This document shows positions 46,281 to 58,019 of a DNA stretch of 64,000 nucleotides, in pieces; within the stretch, counting starts at the first letter, position 1; every line of letters starts with the position of its first letter. A program made the position numbers and the translations under genes. This stretch comes from Notamacropus eugenii. Lineage: Eukaryota > Chordata > Mammalia > Diprotodontia > Macropodidae. The notes under the pieces were generated by a model, which worked only from the letters and a program-made list of their open reading frames with translations, ran no database searches and had not been told where the DNA came from. Location: the NCBI RefSeq assembly GCF_028372415.1, contig NC_092875.1, positions 52,646,271 through 52,710,270 of the forward strand, in the 5' to 3' direction.

Positions 46281-46282
<2 letters not shown>

Positions 46283-46755
46283 TTCCTTTCCCAGTCTTGC
46301 AAGTTTCCTATTCTTTCTTTGTCTTATTTTTATGATTTCTGAATCTTTCATACACATACACACACAACGCAACACACACCAGTGTCACAGTACCCAATAT
46401 CACAAATACACATCTCTTTTCACCCTTATGTGACACCCAGAAAAGGGAATGACTTGTTCATGACTGTCCAGGTAGCAAGCTAGGAACCAGAGTTTGAATA
46501 TCTGGGGAGGTGTTACTTTCTAGACTAGTGGGATTTCTCATAGTTAGTTGTAGGTACAGGTTTCTAGTGCCCCCAGGTCTCAGCCGTGTCCCCCCATCTT
46601 TCCCCTCTTCCACCTCTGTAGCTAAAGAAAGTATGTGGAGCTGTCCCTCCAGTCACCTTATCCTTTATTTTCTCCCCCACTTCTTTACTTCTTTGATAGA
46701 GATCTGGGCATGAGAGAAAGAGAAAGCAAGTGACAGAGACACAGACACACAGAGC

Positions 46756-46759
<4 letters not shown>

Positions 46760-46827
<68 letters not shown>
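46760..46827. repeat. (GA)n microsatellite
   Basis: Pure GA run, counterpart of 14620-14685 in copy A. The GATA part found in A is absent here. Confidence 0.95.
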
Positions 46828-46828
<1 letters not shown>

Positions 46829-46944
46829 AACAAGTGGTATTCCTTTGAGGGCAGGGTGACTGTGGTTTTTCATTGAGCCTAACAAGCAGAGTTGGAGTGG
46901 TAGGAAGGAATCTGTGCTTGAAGCCTGGAGACATGGGACTAATC

Positions 46945-48110
46945 CTTTTTTTTTTTTAAATTCTATTTTATTTTTAATTTCTGGAATAAAACAAGTATTT
47001 CCACAGCATAATAAAATAAAAAGATGATTGTATATGAAACTGTAATCTACCATATACAACTTGGTATTCCCTTCAAATATACAACAAAGACATCACGTTA
47101 GTTTCTTTTTTTACTTTCCTCTCCCCCCACCCCGTACTAGAGATGGCTATCGTTAGACACAAATAGTCTTTATACTTCTCCTTGTATTTCTTCTGGATCG
47201 TTCATATCAAAATTTCCATTGAGTTCTGGTCTTTTTATTACTAATACCCCAAAGTCTTTCAGTTCATTAGCTTTCCCTTTTTTTTTTTTTAAATTCAGGA
47301 CTGCACTCAAGTCTGCCAGCTAAGTTATGCTTAGATGAAGCCCCAGCTCATTTGCTCTTCAAAATATGATATTCCAAGATCTAAGGTCTTTTAAAGTAGA
47401 AGCTGCTAGGTCTTGTGAAATCCAGAATGTATTTCTGCAGTATTTTTTTCTTGTTGTTTGAAATATTTTCCCCCTAACCTAGAAGTTTTGAAGCTTTGTT
47501 ATGAAATTTCTATAACTTTTTTTCCTGGGATCTCTTTCATGTGGTTAACAGTAAATTTTTTCTATTCTACTTTACCTTCTTGTTCTAGAACTTCAGGGCA
47601 ATTTTCCTTAACAACTTCTTGTAATATTATATCCAGATAATTTTTTGATCATAACTTTCATGTAGTTTTATAACTGTATCTCCTCAATCTCTTCTCCACT
47701 TCAGTTGTTTTTCTAATAATGTTGGAGATTCTCTTTTATTTTTCCTAGTTTTATTATTTCTTGGTGTTTGATAACTTCATTTGATTCCTCTTCCCTAATT
47801 CTAGTTTTCAAGGTTTCTTCCTTAATATTTTGTATCTCTTTTCCCAACTGGTTAACATACATTTCATAATTTTCCAGGATTATGTTTATTATTTTTCCTA
47901 TTTTTCTCAACCTCTCTTATTTAATTTTTGAATTCCTTTTTTAAGTTCTTCCAAGAAGTCTTTTGGGGCTTGAAACCATTTGAATGGTCCCACTCTTTAG
48001 AGTGGAAATGGCTTTTTAAATCTCATTTTCGTCCGCTGCACTAGCCATTGAACCCTCCCCTGGAACAAAGAAATATAGTTAAGCAAAGTCTGTAGAGTCT
48101 GTTTGTTTTC
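46945..48110 (-). mobile_element. Old HAL1, copy B (5' part deleted)
   Basis: Counterpart of 14815-16060. It holds the 3' UTR and degenerate ORF1. The 5' UTR that survives in copy A at 19035-19630 is missing, because copy B jumps from here directly to block 3. Confidence 0.7.
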
Positions 48111-48141
48111 CTTCAGTCATCCCCCACCTCTGAGTCGCATT

Positions 48142-48848
48142 CTCTGGGACCATTATTCCAACCTACTCATTTTACAGATGTGGAGAATAAGGCCCAGGAG
48201 ACAATGAGTTGACAGAATATCAAATTGGAAGAAGCAACATATATTTGGAAGGAATTTCCAGTATAATATAGTCAAGAAATGGCTATCTAGCCTTGGCTTG
48301 AGGGCTCCCAAATAGGGAGAACCACTGTTTTTTGAGGCAGCCCATTTCACTTTCAGACAGTTGTTATTATGAGCAATTTTCCCCACCCTATCCTACCCCC
48401 ACATTGGCCTCTTTGCAATTTTCACTCATTCTTTCTGATTCTGCCCTGTTAGGACAGACAGAATACACTTTTCCATTTGACAGTACTTCAAATAATGGGA
48501 GGTTATCACGTCTTCTCCAGCCTCCCCCCACCCAGTCTTCTCTACACTAAATATGCCCATTTCCTTCAATTGATTCTCATAGAGCCCTTGAATTCTGGCT
48601 ACACTCATCTAAACATTCCAGTTTATTCATATCCTTCTTAAATTGTGGTGCCCCAAACCCCAGATGTTGTTTGACTAATGCAGAGTACAAAAGGCGTGTT
48701 AACCTCAGAGTTAATTCCTGGAAGATATATTTGTCTTGATGCAGACCAAGACTGGATTAGAATTTAAGAGGTTTGGTTTTTTGGTTGCCAGTTCACACAG
48801 ATGAGAATTAAAGAAATTGCAGTTGACTTAAAAGCCCAGGAATAAACA
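48142..48848. other. Duplicated noncoding sequence
   Basis: Pairs with 20890-21598. No exon or repeat recognised. Confidence 0.5.
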
Positions 48849-48849
48849 T

Positions 48850-49060
48850 TTATTAATAAGTACCTACTAAGTGCCAAGGACTTTACAAATATTATCTCAT
48901 TTGATCCTCAAGTTTTAGCATTTGAGAAAACTGAGGCAGGCAGAGACTAAATGACTTGCTGAGGACCACACAGCTAGTAAATATCTTAGGACAGATTTGA
49001 ACTTAGGTCTTCCTGACTCCAGGTCCAGTACTCTGTCCACTGTAGTACAAAGCTGCTATC
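48850..49060 (+). repeat. CORE-SINE/MIR-like element, copy B
   Basis: Counterpart of 21745-21985 ('aaaactgaggcaggcagaga', 'accacacagctagtaaatat'). Confidence 0.85.
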
Positions 49061-50215
49061 AAATTGTGTTTCCCTCATCCTATAAATGTGGGGCTGCTAT
49101 TTTGCAATTCAAGTACAAGACTCTGCCTTTAGAATTTCATCTTATTAAATATAACCCAATTACCTAGTCAAAGATCTTTGATCTTGACTGTCATTTACTG
49201 TGGTAGCTATCTCTTCCCGTTTTGTGTCATCTGAACAGGTGATAAGTATGCCCTCTTGGTTTTCATCCAACTATAAGTACCCTTTCTCTTCCCAGTACTC
49301 CACAAAAAATCAGCCAATAGCAAAGGGGGATGCCTCTTTATTTGCCTATTCTGTCACTGACATCACTGACATTCCTCTTTTCTGTTTTCTGTGGGCTATG
49401 GGTTGACTTTTTATATAGTACCAGGATGAAAGAAGGCACTCCTTGTAGTTTCTCATTGAATTTGTAGGCCATTATTTGTTCTGGTGTGAAATTCAGGGTT
49501 TTTTTTTTTTTTTTTTGCTAGAGCAGATATATGAGAGATGAGTGCCCTGCTTGGCCAGACATCCTTCCGCATATCTTAAATCACTTCTGACTGGATCATG
49601 CCCAAAGGCCCATTACAAAAAAATGGTTCTTTCTCTTAAGGAGCTTATATTCTGTTGGAAGCTGTGCTCATGCTCAGCATGGAGGGTGGAGGCATTTATC
49701 CCAGGTAAGGTAAATCAGGGTGTTTCTATGGAAAATAGGTGACCTCCTTCCCAGTGAGCAACCCCAGATACCTTCCCTGGTTGTATCACTCCCTGTCATT
49801 TGAGAAAATGGTCATTCCAAGGGAAGGAGGCACTTCTAAGGATGTTGTGGTCCCAGAAAATTGAGAACACTGGGCCCAACTCCCAGCCATTCTTTAGGAA
49901 TAGGGCCTTAGAAGAATAAGGAGAGGTCACTGGGCAAAGATTGGGGGATTTCTGGGATGCCCTGAGAGGAAGTCTAGAGGGACAAAACTAGAAGGGTCCT
50001 CAGACTGACTCTTCCAACTCTGACCTAAAGCAGGAAGCTCCTTCTACATCACCGTGAAGTGAGCCATTAAGTCTCATTATCTAGCTAGAACTATTTGATT
50101 TCTCCATAGTCTCCCATTTTATGGCCTGGAATCCTCCCAGCTCTGTCATTCTATGTTCTAAGGACCCTCCCATCTCTACCATTCTGTTTTGAGCACCTTC
50201 CTAGCTCTTACATTT
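49060..50215. other. Duplicated noncoding sequence
   Basis: Pairs with 21985-23150. It includes a poly-T run at about 49500-49516. No exon seen. Confidence 0.5.
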
Positions 50216-52870
50216 CATGAACTTTTAAAATTAAATTTCCTGTTTTGATCAGCAAAAATCCACCCTCTTTCTCTTCTATCCACTCCCTTATTGAAAAGAA
50301 AAGAAAAACAACACCCCTGTCACAAATGTATAGTCAAACCAAATGTCCACATTGTCTATGTCTAAAAAAACCCCTACTTATGTACATACACACACATGTA
50401 TACATACATACTAATACATATGTGTTTATATGTGTATGTGTATATCACTCTGCACTCCATACTTCTCACCTATCAGGTGGAAGGTAGTATGTCTCATCAT
50501 CTGTCCTGTGGAATCTTGGTTGGCCATTAGTAACCATTAGGATTGCAAAGTGTTTCAAAGCTGTTCATTTCTACGATGTTGTTGTCATGGTACCCATTAT
50601 TCTCCTGGTTTTATTCACTTCATTCTGCATCACTTCATATGTCTCCTCTGGATTCTCTGAAACGATTTCCTCTATTGTATTATATAGCACAAGAACGATA
50701 TATTATGTCCATATAGCACAAACGCAGTTGATTTAGCCATTCCCAAATTGATGTGCATCCCCTTAGATTCAAATTCTTTGCCACCTCAAAAATATCTATG
50801 TTATTATACATCCTTAGCTGAATTGGTTTTGCTTAGGATTGATCCATCCAATCATCTGCCCTCCCTCTAATTTCCCCCTCCCTTTTCCCCCCTTTCTCTC
50901 CTATATCCCTGTTGGGTGAAATGTATTTCTCTACACAACTCTCTGTATTCTTTCCTCTGACCAATTCAAGTGTCCCCCACTACCTTACTTTTTCCTCCTT
51001 ACTCATAGAGACTTCTACTTGTATACCCTAATTTTGTCCGATAATTTCCCCTAACTTTCCTTTCCTTGCCTTCTTTCCAGTGAATTTCTCTTCTCCTCCC
51101 TTTCCATTCATCTTTTAATATCATTAAGACGTAACAGAATCACTCTCAGGCCTTCTGTCTAATTAGAATATCTCTATGATCCCTGGTGAGGATAAGATTT
51201 AATTGAGACAGGTGTCTTACCTAACCACATTAGAATGGAAGCAGTTCGTAGTTGTTTACTTCTTTATCATGGCTCATATGTGTTTACCTTTTTGTGTTTC
51301 TCTTAACTCTTATATCTGTACTTCAAAATTTCTACATCACTCGGACCTTTTCATTAGAAATGTTTAAACAGCCCTGTTTTATTAAAGGTCCACTTTCCCC
51401 CATAAAATTACTCAGTTCTCTAGGTAATTTGTTCTTGGCTGTAAGCTTGTATCCTTTGCTTTCTCTAATATCTTATTGAAACTCTCTACTCTTTTCTAAT
51501 GATAACAGCTGAATCATGTGTGATCCTGACTGTGGATCCTTGTTATTTGATTTCTTTTTGACTTCTTGAAGGATCTTTTCTTTGACCTAGAAGCTCTGAA
51601 TTTTGCCTATAATATTCTTGGGAGTTTGTATTTTTTCCCCCAGGAGATGACTGCTGAATTAGGTCAATTTCTGCTTTGGTGGTAGACGTCTAGGCAGTTT
51701 TCTTTTTAAAATTCCCTGAAATATGAAGCCTAGTTTCCTTTATTTTAATCATGGCCTTAAGGTAGTTCAATTTTTTTAAGTATTTAAAAATTTTCAATTT
51801 AAAATAAGATTTTAAATTTTTAAACTTCTAAATTTGAATTTTTCCTCCTTGATCTGTTTTCCAGATCAGTTGTTTTACTATAAGTTGCCTTAATTTTTCT
51901 AATATTTTTTTCAGTCTGTTTACTTATTAATATGACTTATTATTGTGTCATGAAATCATTTGGCTTCTATTTGTTCCATTCTACTTTTCAGAGAGTTTGT
52001 TGCTTGGGCAAGTTTTTATACTTTTTACATCAAGATGTTAGTTCTCTTTCTAAATCTCTCATTTCTTTTTCATTTTTTCCTCTAGTATTTTCATTTCATT
52101 TATACAAGCATTTTAAATACTCATTATAACTCTTGTTTCCTATCTTCCAGGAATCTTGGTTGACTTTGTGCTCACGCTATGTTTTTCTTTGTGACTTTGC
52201 TTATAGATGTTTTGCTGTCGTTTTCTTTAATGTCTGGAGTGTGCCTGTCGCCATAATGGCTTTTAATGGTGGGATTTTTTTCTTGTTTTTTTTCCAGTCT
52301 GTTTCCTGACTTCAGACTTTATATTAGGACTAGATTCTGGGTACTTCTGGGGTAATGTCTAGTCTGGTCTTTCTCCTGATTTCTTGAGAGCATTAAATGT
52401 TTTCAAGGACAGGTTAGGCTAGAGGCCTGCAAGCTTTCAGTACTTTCAAAATGGTTTATTTAGGGCAAAATCTGATCGCTACCCTTTTCACCTACTCTTA
52501 TCTCTGCAAATTCCTGGCCTAAATATGGGTTTGAGCAGTAATAGACTGCTGTTGAACTCTGTCACTATCAGGCATCTAGGAAGTTTTTCTGGTTCAGAGT
52601 GATAGAAGTGCAGGATCCACTTTATTCTGGGATTTCTGTCCTCATTATTACTCTGCAAGTTTCAGATCGGGCTAGAAGATGTAACTGAGACTGTTTCTGG
52701 AGTTCAACTCCTGCTTCTCTCTGAACTTCTCCCTTCTTTAGTATACAACCCAGGGCCTATGAATGCTCTTTATCTGGAATGACACCCCTGAGTACAGGAT
52801 CTTGTCTCCTCTGTACTGGATCTATGACCTAGAACTCAGTAGTGGATGAAAGTTTCCCAGTGCTAGTTGT
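50215..52870 (-). mobile_element. Second old HAL1/L1 ORF1-type element, copy B
   Basis: Counterpart of 23150-25800. Same order on the minus strand, degenerate throughout, with a short TATG/TACA microsatellite at about 50380-50445. Confidence 0.65.
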
Positions 52871-53640
52871 TCTCACACCATATAATGCATCTGGGATCTC
52901 CACTTTTTGCACAGCTTTTTCTTCCTGAACTGGAGTGCTCCAAATGGTGTCCCCACCCCCATCCCCAGACCTGACCCTGTCTCCAGTGTCCATAGATCTC
53001 TCTGTCTCCATCTGACAACCTGGGCTGGAAAAGTGATATACTGCAACATCTTTTGTATTTCCCTATCTGGATTTGGCATTTTCTAGGTCTATTTGGCAGT
53101 ATACTGTGCTCTGACTCCTCATTTCATATTCTAAGATCTTCCCAGTTCTGATATACTGCAGTCTTAAGTCTCTCCAAGCTGTCACATTCTCTGCTCTATG
53201 GTCCTCCCAATTCTGACATTCACTGCCCTAAGTTCCCTCTCTTCCTTGTGGTTCTGGGGTCTATTCTCTCTCATGGGAAGTGATTTACCCTGTGCCCCAC
53301 AGCCCACATTCCTGGTCACAGAGTAGGTAGTTTTGGTCAGAGATGAGTTAGATAAAATAGATGCTAGACAAGGTCTGGGAAACGTAGGTGTCTTATGCCT
53401 AGGAAGATTCAGGTGATTTAACCTATATGTTAGAAGATCACTTAGTCCATACCTTCTCTGTGTCCTGGGGGGATCAGGTGCAATAAAAAGCAATCTGGAC
53501 AGGAAGATCAAGTCATCTGGGTTCAAGGCCAACTCTGCCATTGACTGTGACATTGACCAAGCTATTTTGCCTCTCTGTACCTCAGTTTGCCCTCATGTAA
53601 AATGGAAGGGTTGAAGTGTTTGAAGGTTCCTTGTATTTAT
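52870..53640 (+). repeat. Duplicated noncoding sequence ending in a MIR
   Basis: Pairs with 25800-26590. The MIR centre lies at about 53470-53640 ('tctgtacctcagtttgccct'). Confidence 0.6.
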
Positions 53641-53754
53641 GACTTTTATTATGTATATGCAATTATTTTGTTTCCAAAATCAGCTCTCTGTGTACATTGA
53701 TTCTCAGTTAACCAGAATTATTTCTAGTAAAGCTCTCAGTCTTTTTCTTACAAG

Positions 53755-53927
53755 ATGATGGCCAGCCTGTACAACTGGTTTTGGAAGGCAGAGTACTGGC
53801 TGCCCCCTGGGCTCTCATGGACTGACTTGGAGGATTCAGATGGAGTTACCTACCCTCACTCTAAGGACCTGTGGATGGCTCTTCCCCTGACTTTTGCCTT
53901 AGTCCTCATCAGATATTGCTTTGAAAG
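53755..53927 (+). CDS. CERS4: Ceramide synthase (CERS4-like), first coding exon
   Basis: Ceramide synthases are ER membrane enzymes that N-acylate sphingoid bases with fatty acyl-CoA. The acceptor is AAG at 53752-53754, and the first ATG opens the exon at 53755. A second ATG follows at once, but comparison with CERS4 and with copy A favours the first. The 57 codons plus 2 nt encode 'NWFWKAEYWLPPGLSW', then 'DLEDSDGVTYPH' and the first membrane segment 'MALPLTFALVLIRYCFE'. The WLPP, W-x-DLED and DG signatures are family hallmarks. The 'YPH' and 'ALPL' text is most like CERS4. The N-glycosylation sequon usual after WLPP in relatives is absent. Donor AAAG/GTGAGT at 53927/53928; phase fits the exon at 57487. 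By eye only about half of residues match mammalian CERS4, so a CERS4-related paralog is possible. Confidence 0.88.
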
Positions 53928-54054
53928 GTGAGTGAACTGTGAGCTTCCCTCCATTCCTTTCCATTTTTAAGATCATTTTATTGATGATTTTTAAAAAATA
54001 AAATTACGGTCAGTTCTGGACAAATTCTTCCCCTCTCTCCAACCCTCCCCTGTC

Positions 54055-54590
54055 AGTTCATCAACAAGCATTTATTGAATACTTAATATGTGACAGGAAC
54101 TACACTTAGTGCTAAATAAAAGAAAGAAGAGTACATGTTCCTTGCCCTCAAGGGCTCATATTTTAATGGAGAATATGTAGAATAGATGTGAGCTAGGGGC
54201 AAGGCCTTGACTGCATGGGGACCAGGAAAGGCTTCCTCAAGACAGTGGGATTTGAACTGATTGTTGATGAAGGCCAGGGAAGTCAGATTAAAGTGAGGTG
54301 CGAGAGAATTCCAGGCATTGGTGGACAACATTGGTGGACAACCAATGAAAAGTTGCAAAGTCAGGAGATGGGAGTGCTCTGTTTGAGGAACAAGAAAGAA
54401 AGCTTTGCTAGGATATAAGTAGGGTAGTAAAGTGTAAGAATACTGGAAAGATAAGAAGTGGCCAGATTATGAAGGACTTTAAAAGTCAAACACAGGATTT
54501 TATATTTGATCTTAGAGTTCATTGGAAGCCATAGGAATTTTTTCCGTACTAGGTTGATATGGTCAATCCCATACTTGAAGAAAATCCCTT
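54055..54590 (+). repeat. Old dispersed repeat
   Basis: Starts with 'aacaagcatttattgaatac', shared with copy A until 27130. It then runs through 'ggcttcctcaagacagtggg', 'gaattccaggcattggtgga' and 'gccagattatgaaggacttt'. Same family as 44095-44560. The name is uncertain. Confidence 0.6.
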
Positions 54591-55200
54591 AAGAACTGAT
54601 GTAAAGTGAAGTGAGAAGAACCAGGCAATCAATTTATATGATAACAATAACATTGTAAAGACAAACAACTTTGAAACACACATACACACAGAAATCCTTT
54701 TCCAGAATGGTTGAACAAATTCATAGTCCCACCAATAATGCATTAGTATTCCTGCCTTCTCACAACTTATCCAACATAGACTATTTTCATAACTTTTCAT
54801 CTGGATCTATTTTCTAAGGATTATGTTAAAAGTTGGAATTGCATTTACTTACATTTCCTTACCTTCCTCCTCCATCCCTCCCCCCTCCCGTACACACACA
54901 ATTTGAACCAATCTTTCTTATGGCTCTTAGGAGTTAGCAGTTCTTTTGAAAACTCTTTGGTTATATGCTCTGATTACTTATCCTTTGGAAGATGGTTGTC
55001 ATATATTTGTGATTGATAACTTGAATACTAGAATTTTATCATAGATATTGGCAATGTCTTTGATGCAAAGATCCTTTTCCACACCTCAGGTGTTTCTTAG
55101 GTTTAAATTTCCTTAATTTATTTCTTTGGTATAAATATTGACCTCTACCTCACAGCACTGTATGTGAGTGTTTTCTTTTTGACAAATTTTGCGATTTCAT
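54590..55200. mobile_element. Degenerate L1 3' scraps in both orientations
   Basis: A + strand scrap at 54590-54680 ('gtgagaagaaccaggcaatc') is followed by minus-strand L1 tail text at about 54690-55200. Too worn for exact boundaries. Confidence 0.5.
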
Positions 55201-55204
55201 ATGT

Positions 55205-55597
55205 AAGTTAGATGGCTGATTGGATAGGGAACTGGGCCTGGAGTCAGGAAGACCTAAGTTTAGATCCATTCTAGACACTTAAAAGCTATGTGATCCTAGG
55301 CAAACCATTAACCTCTGACAGTTTCCTTAAATATAAAATGGGAATAATAATAGTACCCTTGGGTTATTGTGAGGATGAAATGACTTTGTAAAGCATTTAG
55401 CATGGTGCCTGGCACATAGCAAGTATTTAATAAATGTTAAGGGTTAAGTGACTTGCCTAAGATCACACAGCTAGTAAATATCTGAGGCCAGATTTGAACT
55501 CATGAAGATGAGTATTCCTGATTTTAAGCCCAATGCTCTGTTTATTGTACCATGTAGCTGCCCAATACCTTTGCACAAAGAAATTAGTTAATAAATG

Positions 55598-55600
<3 letters not shown>
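55205..55600. repeat. CORE-SINE (+) followed by a SINE end (-)
   Basis: A + strand copy runs from 'ggatagggaactgggcctgg' to 'caagtatttaataaatg' (55205-55437). The next piece (55441-55600) ends 'gtaccatgtagctgcccaat' and is closely repeated at 56733-56895. Confidence 0.75.

Positions 55601-55667
<67 letters not shown>
55601..55667. repeat. (CT)n microsatellite
   Basis: About 33 uninterrupted CT units. Confidence 0.97.
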
Positions 55668-55670
<3 letters not shown>

Positions 55671-55739
55671 CTTCCTGTCTCTCTTGTTTCCTCCTTCCCA
55701 TTTAGAGGCCCCAGAACTGTGGCTAACCTGTTTACTTAG

Positions 55740-56595
55740 GCAATAGACCTATTTCCCTGACCCAATCAGAGAGATGTTCACAACTCACAAAGACTTCAAG
55801 ACAAATAGACAAATCTTGTTTACATATGAAAACCTCATGATGTGTGACTACAATCTATGACTTTATCAAGTGAAATGGATTGAGAATTGAGCCTTCCCCC
55901 TCTTATATTTATACTAATTTAATCATAGGCTATTCCTATAGGCTTTCCCTGACCCTCGTAAGCATTTTTCTTAGTCCAGTCATGGAATATTATGGATGAG
56001 GAGTGAAGTCATTTCCCCAAAGTTCCACAGGCAGTGAGGAGCAGAGCTGGTATTTCACCCTAGATGCATAGACTTCAATGTCAGTCCACTTTCCACAATG
56101 CCAATCATTCAAAGTGGGTTTATGAGTTTCTTCCTCATAGTAAATATATGAGATTGTGCTATATAAATGTAAAGGTATATAAATAAGCTATGAGAAAAGG
56201 AGGGAAGCCTTATTGCATTATTCCCCTTCTTAAGGTCTGCACTTCAGCAAAACTGGATATAACCTTGTTTCCAAATAATCTTATACAATCCCACCTCCAT
56301 GTCCATTCTCTTGGACATACCTTTGCCCCATTCCTAGAATGTCTTTATTTCTTCTCCACCTGTCAACCCAAATTTAATGCTACCTCCTGTAGGAAGACTT
56401 GTCTCATACCATCCCCACTCCAAACATTGGTAACGATAGTTTCTTATTGGGAGATGCCATTATTTTTTACTTCTTTGATGTATTTATACTGTATTACTAT
56501 GTGATATTACGGATGTTGATGGGGACTTTAAAATCTTTGGTATCTGAGACAATATTTTACACAAAGCCTATGTCTCTCACTAAGCACAGGTCATT
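55740..56595. other. CERS intron 1, unassigned
   Basis: Possible L3/CR1 tail at about 56250-56540 ('ccattcctagaatgtcttta', 'ctcctgtaggaagacttgtc'). Nothing else recognised. Confidence 0.35.
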
Positions 56596-56599
56596 GCAT

Positions 56600-56900
56600 A
56601 CTTTGTTGCTGCAGCTGAGTCATTTAACTCATGTCCAACTCTTCATGACCTCGTTTGAGGTTTTCTTGACAAAGATACTGGAGTGGTTTGCCTTTTCTTC
56701 TCTAGCTCATTTTGCAAATGAGGATGTGAGGCACCAGGGTTAAGTGACTTGCCCAAGATCACACAGCTAGTAAATATCTGAGGCCAGATTTGAATTCATG
56801 AAGATGAGTGTTCCCGATTTTAAGCCCAGTGCTCTGTTTATTGCACCATGTAGCTGTCCACTAGCTTTGCACAAAGAAATTGGTTAATAAATGCTTTTTA
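56600..56900 (-). repeat. tRNA-type SINE, reverse orientation, partly a repeat of 55441-55600
   Basis: Contains 'tactggagtggtttgccttt' and 'cttgcccaagatcacacagc', and ends 'gcaccatgtagctgtccact'. The last 160 bp match 55441-55600 closely, including an unusual 'tcatgaagatgagt' stretch. Confidence 0.75.
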
Positions 56901-57246
56901 CATTTGAAATCAGAAGAATATTTGTGCTTTGGCACAGAATTTCAGGGGCTCCTTCTAACTCATTTGCAGGGCTATTCCTGTTCTCTTCATGATAGCCCAT
57001 GGTTTAGTACCTAGGATGAGATCTCACAAAGGCCTTGGGCAAGTCACTTAACTCCAATTGCCTCATCCTGGGCCATCTCTAGTCATCCTGATGAATATTG
57101 GGTCACTGGATTCAGATGGCTCTGGAGGAGAGGTGAGGCTGGTGACCTGCACAGCCCTACCTCACTCAAAACAAAGTCAAGTGCAAGTCATGTCATTATT
57201 TCTCTGATGGCATGGTCTTCTCTGGCAACGAAGGAAGAAGAACACA

Positions 57247-57292
<46 letters not shown>

Positions 57293-57486
57293 ATTCTCCC
57301 TGCTCCCTCATAGATAGCCTCTTCATAATCTGCCCATTCCCACTCTCTATCTACTGCAGTCTGTATTAATTTACCTGGGGCAGGCCAGTTGGTGGGCAGA
57401 ATGTGGCAGAGAGAGATTCCTCAAAGGGCTGGAGATGGAAGGAGAGAGGTTTATGGGTGTTCATTTCCTTCTGTCTCCCCTTACAG
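56900..57486. other. CERS intron 1, with (CA)n at 57241-57290
   Basis: Apart from the near-pure CA run I recognise no element here. Confidence 0.6.
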
Positions 57487-57604
57487 GACCATTGGGCTGT
57501 CTCTGAGCAGGGCCATGGGTGTGCATGATAAACTCAGGGTCAAGGTTGCCCCCAATTCCATCTTGGAGTCCTTTTTCTGGACAAAGAGTAAGAATCCCAA
57601 AGAG
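57487..57604 (+). CDS. CERS4: Ceramide synthase (CERS4-like), second coding exon
   Basis: The acceptor TTACAG ends at 57486. The split Arg codon from the previous exon is completed, then 39 codons follow: 'TIGLSLSRAMGVHDKLRVKV', then 'PNSILESFFW' and 'KNPKE'. In ceramide synthases this is the stretch after membrane segment 1 that enters the Hox-like domain. The pattern IG-LxLSR-xxGVxD and PNxxLExxF with final PKE is closest to CERS4. Length 118 nt, ending in phase 0 with donor GAG/GTGAGC at 57604/57605. The exon is open and shows no damage. It sits outside the duplicated segment, so there is only one copy in the window. Confidence 0.9.
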
Positions 57605-58019
57605 GTGAGCAGACCCAAGATTGGGTAATGTTAAGGATCCTGAAAGCATTAAGCCTCAATATGCTTCAGTAGGGCAATTCATGATGTTCAATGGTCATCA
57701 AATAAGAAGTAGGGGAGATTGGAGGGACTGAATATCTAGGACTGCCTCAAACATAACCTCTGTTTTCTTCTGTATTCCTTGTCACTCAGACGACTTCTGC
57801 CATTATCTCCTTCTATACCCCTATCTTACACAAAGAGGTAGCCTTATGTCTTACCAAGGCTAATCCCTCTACCTGCAAAAGCAGTCCTATTCCATCCTGT
57901 TGCTTCTAATAGATATTATCCTTACATTTTCATTTATCTTTCTTGTTCTTGTCTACTGGCTCTTCCTCCTCTACTGTCTACACATGTGCTCATGTCTCCC
58001 CCATAATCAAAAAACCCTC
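57605..58019. other. CERS intron 2, unassigned
   Basis: Pyrimidine-rich toward its right end. No repeat recognised. Confidence 0.4.

Larger units (their letters stand above)
39685..54105. repeat. Segmental duplication copy B
   Basis: Direct-orientation partner of copy A. It ends with the CERS first coding exon that connects to the downstream exons. Compared with A it carries an additional stretch at about 40350-44275, the mini element at 40717-41924, a SINE at 44167-44367 and a long (CA)n at 46217-46280. It lacks about 2 kb of ancestral DNA at 48135-48142, corresponding to A 15960-20890 without the young HAL1. Confidence 0.92.

Noticed and set aside
55463..55739. Open frames rich in Arg-Glu or Ser-Leu repeats
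   Set aside because: Direct translation of the (CT)n microsatellite. The same applies to the GA and CA runs at 14498-14686, 46217-46280 and 46760-46827.
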